From Paludibacterium sp. B53371 (GTDB lineage Bacteria; Pseudomonadota; Gammaproteobacteria; Burkholderiales; Chromobacteriaceae): a stretch of DNA of 64,000 nucleotides. The stretch covers positions 620,001-684,000 of the forward strand of contig NZ_CP069163.1 in the NCBI RefSeq assembly GCF_018802765.1, given 5' to 3'. Made by a program: the position numbers and the translations under genes. The notes beneath the pieces were generated by a model that was not told the origin of the DNA, made no database searches, and worked only from the letters and a program-made list of their open reading frames with translations. Each line of letters starts with the position of its first letter. Positions within the stretch are counted from its first letter, which is position 1. Positions 24,205-33,481 of this stretch are shown here, piece after piece.

Positions 24205-24792
24205 ATGAAAGCAGATAACAAACGGGAACGGATTCTGGCGGCCGCGCGCGCGCTGTTCGTCGAGCATGGCTTCGCCGGTACCTCCATGGGCAATATCGCC
24301 AGGCAGGCGGGGGTCAATCACAGTCTGGTATTCCACTATTTTGACAACAAGGACACGCTCTGGCGGGCGGTGAAACAGGCGATTGTGCAAGAAGAGCCGC
24401 AGGGCATCCTGCCGGATACCGGCCTGGCGTTTGCCGATTTCATGCAGGCGCTGGTGCGTAACAATGTGCGCTTTTACAGCGATAACCGCGATATTGCGCG
24501 CATGATCCACTGGCAACGCCTGCAGCAGTCTTCGTCCGCCCGCATCGGGGTAACCCAGTCGGAGTCGGCCGGGCAATGGCTGGCGGCCATTGCGCATTAT
24601 CAGCAGACTGGCGATATCGATCCTGGCCTGCGTCCGGCGTTTGTGCTGACCCTGATCCTGTCGGCGACCAGCAGCTTCGCCCTGGATCAAAACAGCATGG
24701 TGGAAACGCCGGAAGACCGGGCTGCCTGGCTGTCATTCTGTGCCGAACGTCTGGTGCAGGCCTTGCGCCCGCCGCCCGCCAGCGGACAGTAA
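24205..24792 (+). CDS. TetR/AcrR family transcriptional regulator
   Basis: A 195-residue repressor. Its N-terminal helix-turn-helix runs through RILAAARALFVEHGF, TSMGNIARQAGVNHSLVFHYF and DNKDTLWRAV, which is the classic TetR pattern at residues 9-55. The C-terminal ligand-binding domain is divergent, as usual. It is transcribed away from the Bcr/CflA pump, and two near-identical palindromes fill the gap. The natural model is repression of both genes with release by a pump substrate; the inducer is not known. Confidence 0.87.
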   Translation: MKADNKRERILAAARALFVEHGFAGTSMGNIARQAGVNHSLVFHYFDNKDTLWRAVKQAIVQEEPQGILPDTGLAFADFMQALVRNNVRFYSDNRDIARMIHWQRLQQSSSARIGVTQSESAGQWLAAIAHYQQTGDIDPGLRPAFVLTLILSATSSFALDQNSMVETPEDRAAWLSFCAERLVQALRPPPASGQ

Positions 24793-24802
24793 GCTTCGTC
24801 CC

Positions 24803-25447
24803 TTATTTGGCGACGCTGTTGCGCACCGTGTCGATCATGGCGCGTTCCTGTCTTTCTCTTTCTTCGGCCTCTGCCTGAGCGCGGGCGGCTTCTTCGGCGG
24901 CTTGCTGGCGCAGTGCCGCCTCTGCTGCCTCGATGGCCTGCATGACCGGCAACATCTGATCGAAGCGAAAATCATCCAGGGTGTCGCGCAGCCGCTCGGC
25001 ATACAGCACATTATTGTCGGCATCGGCAATGATGATGGATGGCGCGGTGTAGCCGGACAGTGGGTATTCAGTGATCAGCACGCCAAAGTGCTTGTGGAAG
25101 TCACGACCGCGCAGGGTGGAGAGCAGGGTGACGCCGGGCAGCCCGCGCTCCTTGCGTACCCGACGCAGTGTCGAGGGGGAGTCGACCGTGACCACCACCA
25201 CCTGAACCGTGGGCCAGCGCTCGAGAAAGCGCAGGGATTCCCGCAGCAGACGCATGCCGCCGTGTTCATCTTCATCCAGGGAAAGCAGGGTGATGATGGC
25301 CTTGGGCTGGCCGGAAAACTGGCCCAGTGCCACGTCATTGAATTGACCATCGACCAGCATGAAGCTCGGCAGATGAGAGCCCTGCGTCGGAAAGTCGCCG
25401 ATCAGCGGCAGGATTTCCTCGCCATACAGCAGTCTGAACTGGTTCAT
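24803..25447 (-). CDS. Tpx-like peroxiredoxin-fold protein lacking all cysteines
   Basis: A 214-residue protein whose first about 172 residues align by eye with thiol peroxidase Tpx: FNDVALGQFSGQPK, LSTLRGRDFHKHFGV, YPLSGYTAPSIIIADADNNV and an acidic C-terminal helix. The protein contains no cysteine. The peroxidatic position (Tpx DTGVCAAS) reads LDEDEHGGM, with His62 or its neighbour in place of Cys. The resolving position (SRFCGAEG) reads RRVRKERG. It therefore cannot be a thiol peroxidase. Residues 173-214 form an extra Ala/Glu/Arg-rich helix, likely coiled coil. The ATG at 25447 follows GGAGGAAG on the minus strand; open codons to 25501 are not needed. The function is unknown; a binding or scaffold role is an inference. 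Confidence 0.75.
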   Translation of the reverse strand: MNQFRLLYGEEILPLIGDFPTQGSHLPSFMLVDGQFNDVALGQFSGQPKAIITLLSLDEDEHGGMRLLRESLRFLERWPTVQVVVVTVDSPSTLRRVRKERGLPGVTLLSTLRGRDFHKHFGVLITEYPLSGYTAPSIIIADADNNVLYAERLRDTLDDFRFDQMLPVMQAIEAAEAALRQQAAEEAARAQAEAEERERQERAMIDTVRNSVAK

Positions 25448-25540
25448 CGCAAACTTCCTCCATGTTTCTTTCATGGTGGAAGCCGGACGGCGAAAAAACA
25501 AGGAAAGGTTCAGCGCGCAGCGTGATGCTGCGCCCGTCGG

Positions 25541-26686
25541 TCAGGGATAGAACCAGTACAGGCTGTAACCCTGGGCGTGGACCTTGCCGACATCGAAGCG
25601 CATCACGATCTTTTCTTCGCTGTTGGCGGCAAAGCTCTTGAGCTTCTGGCTGTCAGGCTTGAGATAGTCGCGCGGAGTGAAAACCTTGCGGATCAGGACC
25701 TGATTGTCGGCATCCTTCAGCGTGACTTCCAGCATGGGGAAGGCCTGGGGATAGCGGGCATGATTCTTCAGCGTTGCCGACAGCTGCACCAGGTTGGTGT
25801 GCTCGGGGACAAAGGACAGCTCGGACCATTCAGTACGGATGAACTCCGGATCGGTCGGGTAGGGGACGTTGCAGCCCAGCTTTTTGCACAGGCGCTCGAA
25901 GACCGGGCGGGTGTCCGGTGCCTGCGCCGCGATGGCCGTACGGTTGATGTAGACCAGCTGGGCGGCCAGCAGCAACAGGCCGATGAACGAGCCGAACAGG
26001 ATCAGGATGGTCAGCCAGGGGTTGCTGCGTTTGCGGGCGGGTGTCTCGTCGCCGGCCGGGTCGAAGGCCGGCGCCTCGGCAATCATGGTCTCTTGCGGCA
26101 GCGGCGCGGTCTCGGCCAGTTCGGGTTCGATGGGGGCGGGAGCGCTGCGCCGGGTATCAAGTACCGCCGGCAGATCCTCTTCGTCAATCGGTGTCACCGG
26201 TGTTTCGGGGGCCGGCTGACGCGGTTCGGGGTCAAGCGCCATCTCGGCAAAGGGATTGCCGATCGGAGCGCTGGCCACCGGGTGTTGGTGCAGGGCTTCG
26301 TTGAGTGCCTGCTGGAAGGCCTCGACATCTGCCAGCGACGGTGCGCTGCTGTCAGGCTGTTCACTTGCCGGGGTTTCCGGCAGGCTGGCCGTCATGGGGT
26401 CGAAGTCCGGGACTTCCAGCTCGAAGTCGTCGATGTCCGGCGCGCTGTACGCTGCTGCCGGCGCTTGTGGTGCGGGGGCTGCCGGGGCGGCGGCAGGCGG
26501 GGGCTGGGCTGGTGCCGGCTGAGCCGGCGTCGTGACTGCGGCGGGGACCGGCGCAATCAGGTAATCGAGCGCATTGAAGACATGGGCACAGCGCCCGCAG
26601 CGCACCAAGCCTTTGGCGGCGGACAGTTGAACGTCACTAACCTTGAAGCGAGTCTGGCAAGCGGGGCACTGTGTTGTTTTGGTCAT
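25541..26686 (-). CDS. Zinc-ribbon and DUF3426 domain membrane protein
   Basis: A 381-residue protein in three parts. Residues 1-40 form an MJ0042-type zinc ribbon with CPAC (Cys7, Cys10) and CGRC (Cys30, Cys33). A long Pro/Ala/Glu-rich linker follows. A single transmembrane helix (WLTILILFGSFIGLLLLAAQ, near residue 230) leads into the DUF3426 domain (SELSFVPEHTNLVQLSATL, FPMLEVTLKDADNQ). The likely topology is a cytoplasmic ribbon and a periplasmic DUF3426. Its start overlaps the prmA stop (ATGA), so the two are translationally coupled. The function is unknown; this neighbourhood with prmA, accC and accB is common in betaproteobacteria. Confidence 0.85.
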   Translation of the reverse strand: MTKTTQCPACQTRFKVSDVQLSAAKGLVRCGRCAHVFNALDYLIAPVPAAVTTPAQPAPAQPPPAAAPAAPAPQAPAAAYSAPDIDDFELEVPDFDPMTASLPETPASEQPDSSAPSLADVEAFQQALNEALHQHPVASAPIGNPFAEMALDPEPRQPAPETPVTPIDEEDLPAVLDTRRSAPAPIEPELAETAPLPQETMIAEAPAFDPAGDETPARKRSNPWLTILILFGSFIGLLLLAAQLVYINRTAIAAQAPDTRPVFERLCKKLGCNVPYPTDPEFIRTEWSELSFVPEHTNLVQLSATLKNHARYPQAFPMLEVTLKDADNQVLIRKVFTPRDYLKPDSQKLKSFAANSEEKIVMRFDVGKVHAQGYSLYWFYP

Positions 26687-27579
26687 ACCGTTTGTCGTCG
26701 GGTTCCGGTGAGTCGGGTCCATCCCTCGTCGAACACCGGCGGATCCATATCGAACCAGCCGGCATAAATCGCCGAGAGCTCATCAGCCTGTTCGGCAAGA
26801 ATGCCGGACAGGACGATTCTACCACCGGTTTTGACATGGTTGGCTAGCATCCCGCCAAGCATGCGCAGCGGGTTGGCCAGAATATTGGCCAGCAAGACGT
26901 CAACCTGTACCGCCGGGGTATCGTCCGGCAGGCAGAACCGGGCGGAAACACCGTTCTGCGCGGCATTGTCCCGGCTGGAACGGACTGCCTGCGGGTCGAT
27001 GTCGACACCGATGGTATCGCCGGCGCCCAGCTTGAGGGCTGCAATCGCCAGAATGCCCGAGCCGCAGCCGTAATCGAGGACCGTGGCACCCGGTGTCAGG
27101 TGGGCATCGATCCACTGCAGGCACAGTCGTGTGGTCGGATGGCTGCCGGTACCGAAGGCGAGGCCGGGGTCCAGCTGCAGGTTGACGGCATTCGGCGCCG
27201 GCGCCTCATGCCAGGTCGGGGTGATCCACAGCCGGTCCGAAATCCGGATCGGTTCGAACTGCGACTGGGTCAGACGCACCCAGTCCTGTTCTTCGATCCG
27301 TTCGGTCGTGAAGCCCGGCATCGCCAGCTGGCAGGCGTTGGCAGCGGCGGCGATCAGCAGGCCGACTTCGGCATCATGGGCAAACAGCGCAATAATGCGG
27401 CTTTGTGCCCACAGCCGGTCAACCGGCTCGCCCGGTTCGCCGAAGATCGGTTCTTCCTGCGCCGTACCGGCCCAGGCGTCCTCGATGGCGGCCGACAGGG
27501 CGCCGGCCTCCATCAGGGCATCCGCCAGCTTCTCCGCCACCTTGGAGTCGGTATCGATAGTGGCCTGGATCCACGCCAT
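26683..27579 (-). CDS. prmA: Ribosomal protein L11 methyltransferase
   Basis: Trimethylates lysines of ribosomal protein L11 using SAM. It has 298 residues. The N-terminal substrate-recognition domain ([18 protein letters not shown] onward) is followed by the methyltransferase domain, with LAFGTGSHPTTRLCLQW, the SAM loop VLDYGCGSGILAIAALKLGA, GVDIDPQAV and the LANILANPL motif. Its ATG overlaps the accC stop, and its stop overlaps the DUF3426 start, placing it inside the accB-accC-prmA transcript. Confidence 0.96.
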   Translation of the reverse strand: MAWIQATIDTDSKVAEKLADALMEAGALSAAIEDAWAGTAQEEPIFGEPGEPVDRLWAQSRIIALFAHDAEVGLLIAAAANACQLAMPGFTTERIEEQDWVRLTQSQFEPIRISDRLWITPTWHEAPAPNAVNLQLDPGLAFGTGSHPTTRLCLQWIDAHLTPGATVLDYGCGSGILAIAALKLGAGDTIGVDIDPQAVRSSRDNAAQNGVSARFCLPDDTPAVQVDVLLANILANPLRMLGGMLANHVKTGGRIVLSGILAEQADELSAIYAGWFDMDPPVFDEGWTRLTGTRRQTV

Positions 27580-28937
27580 CAGATCGAGCCTTTCTTCATG
27601 TTGGCCAGACGTTCTTCCAGATAATGGATGCTGGTGCCGCCGCGGATGAAGGTGCTGTCCATGAACAGCTCCTGATGCAGCGGGATGTTGGTCTTGATGC
27701 CGGAAATCGCCATCTCGGACAACGCGACGCGCATACGGGCGATTGCCTGGTCGCGCGTGTCGCCGTAGGCGATCAGCTTGCCGATCATCGAGTCGTAATG
27801 CGAAGGCACGGTATAGCCCTGGTAGATATGCGAATCGATGCGGATGCCCGGGCCGCCGGCCGGGTGATAGCCGTCGATCTTGCCCGGAGAGGGCACGAAG
27901 GTGAACGGGTCTTCAGCGTTGATACGGCATTCCATGGCATGGCCGCGAATTACGATGTCCTTTTGCTTATAGCGCAACTTTTCACCGGCGGCGATGCGGA
28001 TCTGCTCCTGGACGATGTCTACGCCGGTAATCATTTCGGTCACCGGGTGCTCGACCTGAACACGGGTATTCATTTCGATGAAGTAGAAGCCGCCATTTTC
28101 ATACAGGAATTCGAAAGTGCCGGCGCCACGGTAGCCGATACGGCTGCAGGCATCGGCGCATACGGCACCGATCTGCTGGCGCTGCTTGTCGGTGATGCCC
28201 GGAGCAGGGGCTTCTTCGATGATCTTCTGGTGGCGACGTTGCATCGAGCAGTCACGTTCGCCGAGGAAGATGGCATTGCCGTACTCGTCGGCCAGCACCT
28301 GGATTTCGATATGGCGCGGCTGCTCGAGGAATTTCTCCATGTAGACCACCGGATTGCCGAAGGCGGCTTCGGCTTCGGCGCGGGTCATGCCCACGGCAGT
28401 GATCAGGGCGGCTTCGCTGTGGACGACGCGCATGCCGCGGCCACCGCCGCCGCCGGCGGCCTTGATGATGACCGGGAAGCCGACCTTGCGGGCGATACGG
28501 ATGATTTCTTCCGGATCATCCGGCAGGGCACCATCGGAGCCGGGAACGCAGGGAACCTTGGCGGCCAGCATGGCATCCTTGGCCGATACCTTGTCGCCCA
28601 TCAGGCGAATGGTTTCCGGGCGCGGGCCGATGAAGACGAAGCCGGATTGTTCGACGCGCTCGGCGAAGTCGGCATTTTCAGACAGGAAACCGTAACCGGG
28701 GTGGATGGCCTGGGCATCCGTGACTTCTGCCGCGGCGATGATGGCCGGGATGTTCAGATAGCTCTTGCCGGAAGGGGCGGGGCCGATGCAGACGGATTCG
28801 TCTGCCAGCTTGACGTATTTGGCTTCGCGGTCGGCCTCGGAGTGCACGACGACGGTCTTGATGCCCATTTCACGGCAAGCGCGCTGGATTCGAAGTGCGA
28901 TTTCCCCGCGGTTGGCGATCAGGATCTTTTCAAACAT
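27579..28937 (-). CDS. accC: Acetyl-CoA carboxylase biotin carboxylase subunit
   Basis: Carboxylates the biotin on AccB at the expense of ATP, the first half-reaction of malonyl-CoA synthesis. The 452-residue length is typical. It starts [17 protein letters not shown] and carries the ATP-grasp glycine loop [12 protein letters not shown]. Also present are the carboxylase signatures [34 protein letters not shown] and [18 protein letters not shown]. It lies downstream of accB, as in most proteobacteria, separated by an 86-base gap. Confidence 0.97.
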   Translation of the reverse strand: MFEKILIANRGEIALRIQRACREMGIKTVVVHSEADREAKYVKLADESVCIGPAPSGKSYLNIPAIIAAAEVTDAQAIHPGYGFLSENADFAERVEQSGFVFIGPRPETIRLMGDKVSAKDAMLAAKVPCVPGSDGALPDDPEEIIRIARKVGFPVIIKAAGGGGGRGMRVVHSEAALITAVGMTRAEAEAAFGNPVVYMEKFLEQPRHIEIQVLADEYGNAIFLGERDCSMQRRHQKIIEEAPAPGITDKQRQQIGAVCADACSRIGYRGAGTFEFLYENGGFYFIEMNTRVQVEHPVTEMITGVDIVQEQIRIAAGEKLRYKQKDIVIRGHAMECRINAEDPFTFVPSPGKIDGYHPAGGPGIRIDSHIYQGYTVPSHYDSMIGKLIAYGDTRDQAIARMRVALSEMAISGIKTNIPLHQELFMDSTFIRGGTSIHYLEERLANMKKGSI

Positions 28938-29023
28938 GATTTGGCGTGTCCGTAGAAAGTCGGAACAAACAACAAGGGCACGGATGGTCGTGCCCTGTCA
29001 TCTCTCGGGGTGCTCGTCGGCGA

Positions 29024-29488
29024 TTACTCGATGACGAACAGCGCTTCGCCGTACTCGACCGGCTGGCCCTCTTCGACCAGGATCTTGGTCACGGTGCCGG
29101 CGCGATCGGATTCGATTTCGTTCATCAGCTTCATGGCTTCGATGATGCACAGGGTGCTGCCGACTTCCACCTTGTCGCCCACTTCAACGAACTTCTTCGC
29201 GCCCGGGCTCGGTGCGCGGTAGAAAGTGCCCACCATCGGCGACTTGACCAGCTTGCTGTCGTCGAGGGCGGCGCTGGCTGCCGGGGCGGCAGCGGCAGGT
29301 GCAGCGGCCGGTGCTGCCTGCTGGACGGGTGGCAACTGCACGGCATTGACCGGTTGTGCGTAGGCAATCTGGGCATTGGCCGAGACGCGGGTGATCCGCA
29401 CTTTTTCCTCGCCTTCGGTGACTTCCAGCTCTGCAATGCCGGATTCTTCGACGAGGTCGATCAGTTTCTTGAGTTTACGCAGGTCCAT
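29024..29488 (-). CDS. accB: Acetyl-CoA carboxylase biotin carboxyl carrier protein
   Basis: Carries biotin between the carboxylase and the carboxyltransferase. It has 154 residues. The N-terminal helix ([18 protein letters not shown]) is followed by an Ala/Pro-rich linker (about residues 55-75) and the biotinyl domain, with the biotin attachment lysine in EAMKLMNEI (Lys120). [19 protein letters not shown], including the protruding thumb, marks the AccB type rather than other biotinyl domains. It heads accB-accC-prmA-DUF3426 on the minus strand, behind aroQ. Confidence 0.96.
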   Translation of the reverse strand: MDLRKLKKLIDLVEESGIAELEVTEGEEKVRITRVSANAQIAYAQPVNAVQLPPVQQAAPAAAPAAAAPAASAALDDSKLVKSPMVGTFYRAPSPGAKKFVEVGDKVEVGSTLCIIEAMKLMNEIESDRAGTVTKILVEEGQPVEYGEALFVIE

Positions 29489-29522
29489 TGAGTTGTCCTT
29501 CGGATGTTTTTATGTGGATACG

Positions 29523-29972
29523 TCAGGCCTGCACGGCCAGCCGGGTGATGGCATGCGCCAGCGCCAGCTCGTATCCATGAGCGCCAAGCCCGCAGATGAC
29601 ACCAACCGCCAGATCCGAGAAATAGGAATGTTGGCGGAACGGCTCACGGGCGTGCACGTTGGAAAGATGAACTTCGATAAAAGGCACCTTGACGCCTGCC
29701 AGCGCGTCGCGAATGGCCACGCTGGTATGGGTGAAGGCCGCCGGATTAATGATGACGAATTCGGTCTTGTCCGAGGCACAGGCGTGGATGCGCTCAATCA
29801 GCACATATTCGGCATTGCTCTGCAAAGCCTCAAGTTCGAAACCGGCCTGTCTGGCCTGTTCCTTGAGGCGCTGATTGATGGTATCCAGCGTGTCCCGTCC
29901 GTAGTGCTGCGGTTCTCTGGCGCCCAGAAGATTCAGGTTCGGGCCGTGCAGCACGAGGATTTTTCGGGTCAA
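29523..29972 (-). CDS. aroQ: 3-dehydroquinate dehydratase, type II
   Basis: Removes water from 3-dehydroquinate in the shikimate pathway. The type II signature [16 protein letters not shown] is at the start (with the catalytic tyrosine shortly after, in EPQHYG), followed by [31 protein letters not shown] and [17 protein letters not shown]. No ATG lies close to the family start. The TTG at 29972, giving [10 protein letters not shown] with AAGGA upstream, produces 149 residues, the normal length. The upstream ATG at 30074 would add a non-family extension. aroQ-accB-accC is a common arrangement in proteobacteria. Confidence 0.92.
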   Translation of the reverse strand: MTRKILVLHGPNLNLLGAREPQHYGRDTLDTINQRLKEQARQAGFELEALQSNAEYVLIERIHACASDKTEFVIINPAAFTHTSVAIRDALAGVKVPFIEVHLSNVHAREPFRQHSYFSDLAVGVICGLGAHGYELALAHAITRLAVQA

Positions 29973-30097
29973 GATGTTCGGTCCTTGGTTCAAATATTGG
30001 CCGCAAGTTTGCCGCACATGTCGGCAAAATGTCCAGCTTTGACTGCAAATCACCAGGGAATTTTCACCTGTCATTCAGCGGAGTTGCCGATGAAATG

Positions 30098-30151
30098 GAG
30101 CGAAAGCACTAGTTTGGCGCCTTTCGCTCGGGTGTGGCTATTGTGCGCCAA
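30098..30151. repeat. Interleaved inverted repeats in the aroQ-queA divergent region
   Basis: GAGCGAAAG (30098-30106) pairs with CTTTCGCTC (30121-30129), and TTGGCGC (30114-30120) pairs with GCGCCAA (30145-30151). The left arm of the second stem lies in the loop of the first, so the two would exclude each other or form a pseudoknot. The 298-base gap 29973-30270 otherwise holds only the divergent promoter area; no gene is evident in it. Confidence 0.5.
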
Positions 30152-30270
30152 CCGCACTGACCGGGGTTGATCTGAACCAAATTATGTTGATGCAAACGGA
30201 ATAGATCAAACCTGTGCCGGGTCATTGAACCACAGGTATAATCGCTGCGTTTAAAGCTTCATGGATTGCC

Positions 30271-31296
30271 ATGCACATTTCGCAATTTGACTATCACCTG
30301 CCGGAGCACCTGATCGCCCAGCACCCGCCGGCCGAACGCGGCGCCAGCCGTCTGCTGCACGTCGACGGTGCGACCCGTCACGACCGGATGTTTGCCGATT
30401 TCCTCGAGCTGATCCAGCCGGGGGATGTGATGGTATTCAATGATACCCGGGTCATCAAGGCCCGGCTGTTCGGCGAGAAGGCCAGCGGTGGCCAGGTCGA
30501 GGCGCTGATCGAGCGAGTCCTTGACGATCACACCGCGCTGGCGCATGTGCGTGCCTCCAAGTCCCCCAAGCCGGGCAGCCTGCTGACCTTCGGCGGGCAA
30601 TGGCAGGCCGAGATGGTCGAGCGGGTCGGTGACCTTTTCAAATTACGCTTCCTGGCGTCCGAGCACCTGTTCGACATTCTGGAGCAGTCCGGCAAGCTGC
30701 CGCTGCCGCCTTATATCGAACGCAGCGCCGGCAACGAGGATGACGAGCGTTACCAGACGGTCTATGCCCGCGAAAAGGGCGCGGTGGCCGCGCCGACCGC
30801 CGGGCTGCATTTTACCGAGCGCATGCTGACCGCCCTTGAGGCGCGCGGCGTCAGGCTGTGCCGCGTGACCCTGCATGTCGGTGCCGGCACGTTCCAGCCG
30901 GTGCGGGTGGAGGATATCCGCGAGCACAAGATGCACAGCGAGATTTACGAGATTCCGCAGGAGACCCGCGACACCATTCTCGCGGCACACGCTGCCGGGC
31001 ATCGTGTACTGGCCGTCGGTACCACCAGCCTGCGCGCGCTGGAGTCGGCGGCGCAGAGCGGGACGCTGACGGCCGGCCGGGGTGAGACCGATATTTTCAT
31101 CACGCCGGGCTACCAGTTCCGCGTGGTGGATCGTCTGCTGACCAATTTCCACCTGCCCAAGTCGACACTCATGATGCTAGTGTCGGCGTTTGCCGGCATG
31201 GAGACCATCCGCGCAGCCTACCAGCACGCCGTGGATCACGAATACCGTTTCTTCAGCTATGGCGATGCCATGCTGCTGGAAAAGCACAAACCCTGA
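30271..31296 (+). CDS. queA: tRNA preQ1(34) S-adenosylmethionine ribosyltransferase-isomerase
   Basis: Transfers and isomerises the ribosyl group of SAM onto preQ1 in tRNA, making epoxyqueuosine. It has 341 residues. Diagnostic segments are [19 protein letters not shown] at the start, [46 protein letters not shown] and the C-terminal [19 protein letters not shown]. It opens the plus-strand run towards the ubi genes and lies divergent from aroQ. No tgt is beside it in this window. Confidence 0.96.
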   Translation: MHISQFDYHLPEHLIAQHPPAERGASRLLHVDGATRHDRMFADFLELIQPGDVMVFNDTRVIKARLFGEKASGGQVEALIERVLDDHTALAHVRASKSPKPGSLLTFGGQWQAEMVERVGDLFKLRFLASEHLFDILEQSGKLPLPPYIERSAGNEDDERYQTVYAREKGAVAAPTAGLHFTERMLTALEARGVRLCRVTLHVGAGTFQPVRVEDIREHKMHSEIYEIPQETRDTILAAHAAGHRVLAVGTTSLRALESAAQSGTLTAGRGETDIFITPGYQFRVVDRLLTNFHLPKSTLMMLVSAFAGMETIRAAYQHAVDHEYRFFSYGDAMLLEKHKP

Positions 31297-31310
31297 CGGA
31301 GAACGCCAGC

Positions 31311-31685
31311 ATGGCCGGACTGAAAAAAGGGGGCGCTCAACCGCTCGAACTGTGCCTGCATACCCGGACCCGGGTGCTGGAAATCAGTTTTGATGACGGC
31401 AAGCGTTTCGAATTGCCCAGCGAGTACCTGCGGGTCTACTCGCCGTCTGCCGAAGTGCGCGGTCATGGTGCTGGGCAGGAGGTGCTGCAGACCGGCAAGC
31501 GCCATGTGGCGATCACAGCCGTCGAGCCGGTGGGGCAATATGCCGTCAAGCTGGTGTTCGACGACGGCCACGACTCCGGGCTCTACAGCTGGGATTATCT
31601 GTATGAATTGGGGCAGGGCCAGGCGGACAACTGGCAGGCCTATCTGGACCGGCTCGAGGCAGCCGGTGCCAGTCGCGATCAATAA
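31311..31685 (+). CDS. DUF971 domain protein
   Basis: A 124-residue protein of the DUF971 family (a small beta-rich domain related to the N-terminal part of gamma-butyrobetaine hydroxylase). Characteristic are LEISFDDGKRFELPSEYLRV near residues 27-46 and YAVKLVFDDGHDSGLYSWDYL near the C-terminus. It starts 14 bases after queA and precedes ubiE by 85 bases. DUF971 genes often sit beside ubiE in betaproteobacteria. Their function is not established, so no role is claimed. Confidence 0.85.
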   Translation: MAGLKKGGAQPLELCLHTRTRVLEISFDDGKRFELPSEYLRVYSPSAEVRGHGAGQEVLQTGKRHVAITAVEPVGQYAVKLVFDDGHDSGLYSWDYLYELGQGQADNWQAYLDRLEAAGASRDQ

Positions 31686-31770
31686 CCACCGGCCCCCGGC
31701 AGGGGCCCGGCTCCGATACGCATCGGGCACGGCACAGCACGTGCGGACGACACAATAGGGAAGGCGGCAT

Positions 31771-32505
31771 ATGGACAAAACCACGCATTTCGGCTTCAAG
31801 ACGGTCGCTGAAAGCGACAAGGCGCAGAAAGTCGCCGAGGTCTTTCATTCCGTTGCGCAGAAGTACGACGTGATGAACGACCTGATGTCCGGCGGCATGC
31901 ATCGCATCTGGAAACACTTCACCCTGACCACCTCCGGCGTGCGTCGTGGCGACCGGGTTCTGGATATCGCCGGCGGGACCGGCGACCTGGCGCGCGGCTG
32001 GGCCGAACGGGTCGGCAAGGAAGGCGAGGTCTGGCTGACCGACATCAACAGCTCCATGCTGACCGTTGGCCGCGATCGCCTGCTGGATGCCGGCATGGTG
32101 CTGCCGGTGGCGCTGGCCGATGCCGAGAAACTGCCGTTCCCAGACCATTATTTCGACTGCGTGTCGGTGGCTTTCGGCCTGCGCAACATGACCCACAAGG
32201 ATCTGGCGCTGGCGGAAATGTGCCGCGTGCTCAAACCGGGCGGCAAGCTGCTGGTGCTGGAGTTTTCCAAGGTCTGGAAGCCGCTGTCGCCGCTGTATGA
32301 CCTTTATTCCTTCAAGGCCCTGCCGCTGATGGGCAAGCTGGTGGCCAACGATGCCGACAGCTATCGCTATCTGGCCGAATCGATCCGCATGCATCCCGAC
32401 CAGGATACCTTGCGCCAGATGATGCTGGATGCCGGCTTCGGCAAGGTCGACTACCACAACATGACCGGTGGTGTCGTTGCCCTGCACAAGGGCTACAAGT
32501 TCTGA
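31771..32505 (+). CDS. ubiE: Ubiquinone/menaquinone C-methyltransferase
   Basis: SAM-dependent C-methylation step of ubiquinone synthesis (and of menaquinone where present). It has 244 residues. Family signature 1 is [19 protein letters not shown], the SAM motif is [20 protein letters not shown], and signature 2 is [16 protein letters not shown]. The C-terminal [15 protein letters not shown] is standard. It is the first ubi gene of a run with ubiJ and ubiB, interrupted by an SMR gene. Confidence 0.97.
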   Translation: MDKTTHFGFKTVAESDKAQKVAEVFHSVAQKYDVMNDLMSGGMHRIWKHFTLTTSGVRRGDRVLDIAGGTGDLARGWAERVGKEGEVWLTDINSSMLTVGRDRLLDAGMVLPVALADAEKLPFPDHYFDCVSVAFGLRNMTHKDLALAEMCRVLKPGGKLLVLEFSKVWKPLSPLYDLYSFKALPLMGKLVANDADSYRYLAESIRMHPDQDTLRQMMLDAGFGKVDYHNMTGGVVALHKGYKF

Positions 32506-32521
32506 TCCACGGGGAGACGGC

Positions 32522-32863
32522 ATGAGTTCCAACCTGAGCAGCTGGCTGATGCTGGCCGGCGCCATCGCCGCGGAAGTCACGGCCACCAGTTCGCTCAAGA
32601 TGGCGCAGGGCTTCACGCGCTTCTGGCCCTCGCTGGTGGTGGTGATCGGTTATGCCCTGTCTTTCTGGCTGCTGGCACGCGTCATGCAGCGGCTGGAGCT
32701 CGGTCTGGTGTATGCCGTCTGGTGCGGTGTCGGCATGGCGGTCGTCGCGGCCGTCGGGGTGATCGCCTATGGCGAAAGCCTGACCTTGCTGAAAGTGGCC
32801 GGCATCGTGTTTGTGACGATCGGTGTGATCATGCTCAGTTTTGCCGTCAAGTCGGCAGCCTGA
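32522..32863 (+). CDS. SMR family small multidrug transporter
   Basis: A 113-residue inner-membrane protein with four transmembrane helices, of the EmrE/QacE type. The membrane-embedded glutamate used for proton/cation exchange is Glu18 in the segment AAEVTATSSLKMAQGFTRFW, and FWLLARVMQRLELGLVYAVW follows, as in EmrE. It exchanges protons for lipophilic cations, perhaps quaternary ammonium compounds or guanidinium relatives. It lies 17 bases after ubiE and 16 bases before ubiJ on the same strand, so it is very probably co-transcribed with the ubiquinone genes, an unusual position. The substrate is unknown. Confidence 0.88.
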   Translation: MSSNLSSWLMLAGAIAAEVTATSSLKMAQGFTRFWPSLVVVIGYALSFWLLARVMQRLELGLVYAVWCGVGMAVVAAVGVIAYGESLTLLKVAGIVFVTIGVIMLSFAVKSAA

Positions 32864-32879
32864 GCGCGGAGGCGTTTTC

Positions 32880-33476
32880 ATGCAACCTGCACTGGCCCTG
32901 TTCAATCACGTCCTCAACCAGCACCCGGCGGTGCGTGCGCAACTGGCCGAACTGGCCGGCCGGCGCGTGGCTCTGCAGCTGCCGCCGCTGAGCGTGGCCG
33001 GGGTCATCACCGACGAAGGCTGGCTGGCCGCCAGCGAAGGCGAACCGGAGGCCATCGTTGCGGTCAGGCCACTGGCGGCACTGGTAGCGCAGTGGCGCGG
33101 GCGAACTCCGGATTTTGCGGATCTGCAGCTGCATGGCGATGCCCAGCTGGCTCAGCGTTTCGGCCATCTGATCGGCAGTCTGCGCTGGTTGCCGGTCGAA
33201 GACCTGTCTCGCGTGGTCGGCGATGTGGCGGCACACCGGCTGGAGGGCTGGGCGCTGCAGGCCGCGGACTTCAGCCAGCAGGTCGGCTCGCGCCTGCTGG
33301 AGAGCTGGGTGGAACAGTTGCGCGAGGAAGCGCCCCTGCTGGCCCGTCGGCGTGATGTGGAACAATTTGTGACGGCCGTCGATACCTTGCGCGACGATGC
33401 CGCCCGTCTGGAAAAACGTCTGGCCCGGCTGGAAGCCGCAAGCCTGTCTCGGAGCGAGCCGGCGCAGCCGGCCTGA
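32880..33476 (+). CDS. ubiJ: Ubiquinone biosynthesis accessory factor UbiJ
   Basis: A 198-residue SCP2-domain protein that binds ubiquinone intermediates in the cytoplasmic Ubi complex. The N-terminal lipid-binding domain (residues about 1-100) has the family feature [17 protein letters not shown]. The C-terminal part is helical, with a coiled coil ending in [10 protein letters not shown]. The ATG at 32880 is chosen because upstream codons overlap the SMR gene. Its place between ubiE and ubiB is the conserved proteobacterial order and supports the call. Confidence 0.9.
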   Translation: MQPALALFNHVLNQHPAVRAQLAELAGRRVALQLPPLSVAGVITDEGWLAASEGEPEAIVAVRPLAALVAQWRGRTPDFADLQLHGDAQLAQRFGHLIGSLRWLPVEDLSRVVGDVAAHRLEGWALQAADFSQQVGSRLLESWVEQLREEAPLLARRRDVEQFVTAVDTLRDDAARLEKRLARLEAASLSRSEPAQPA

Positions 33477-33481
33477 ACAAC

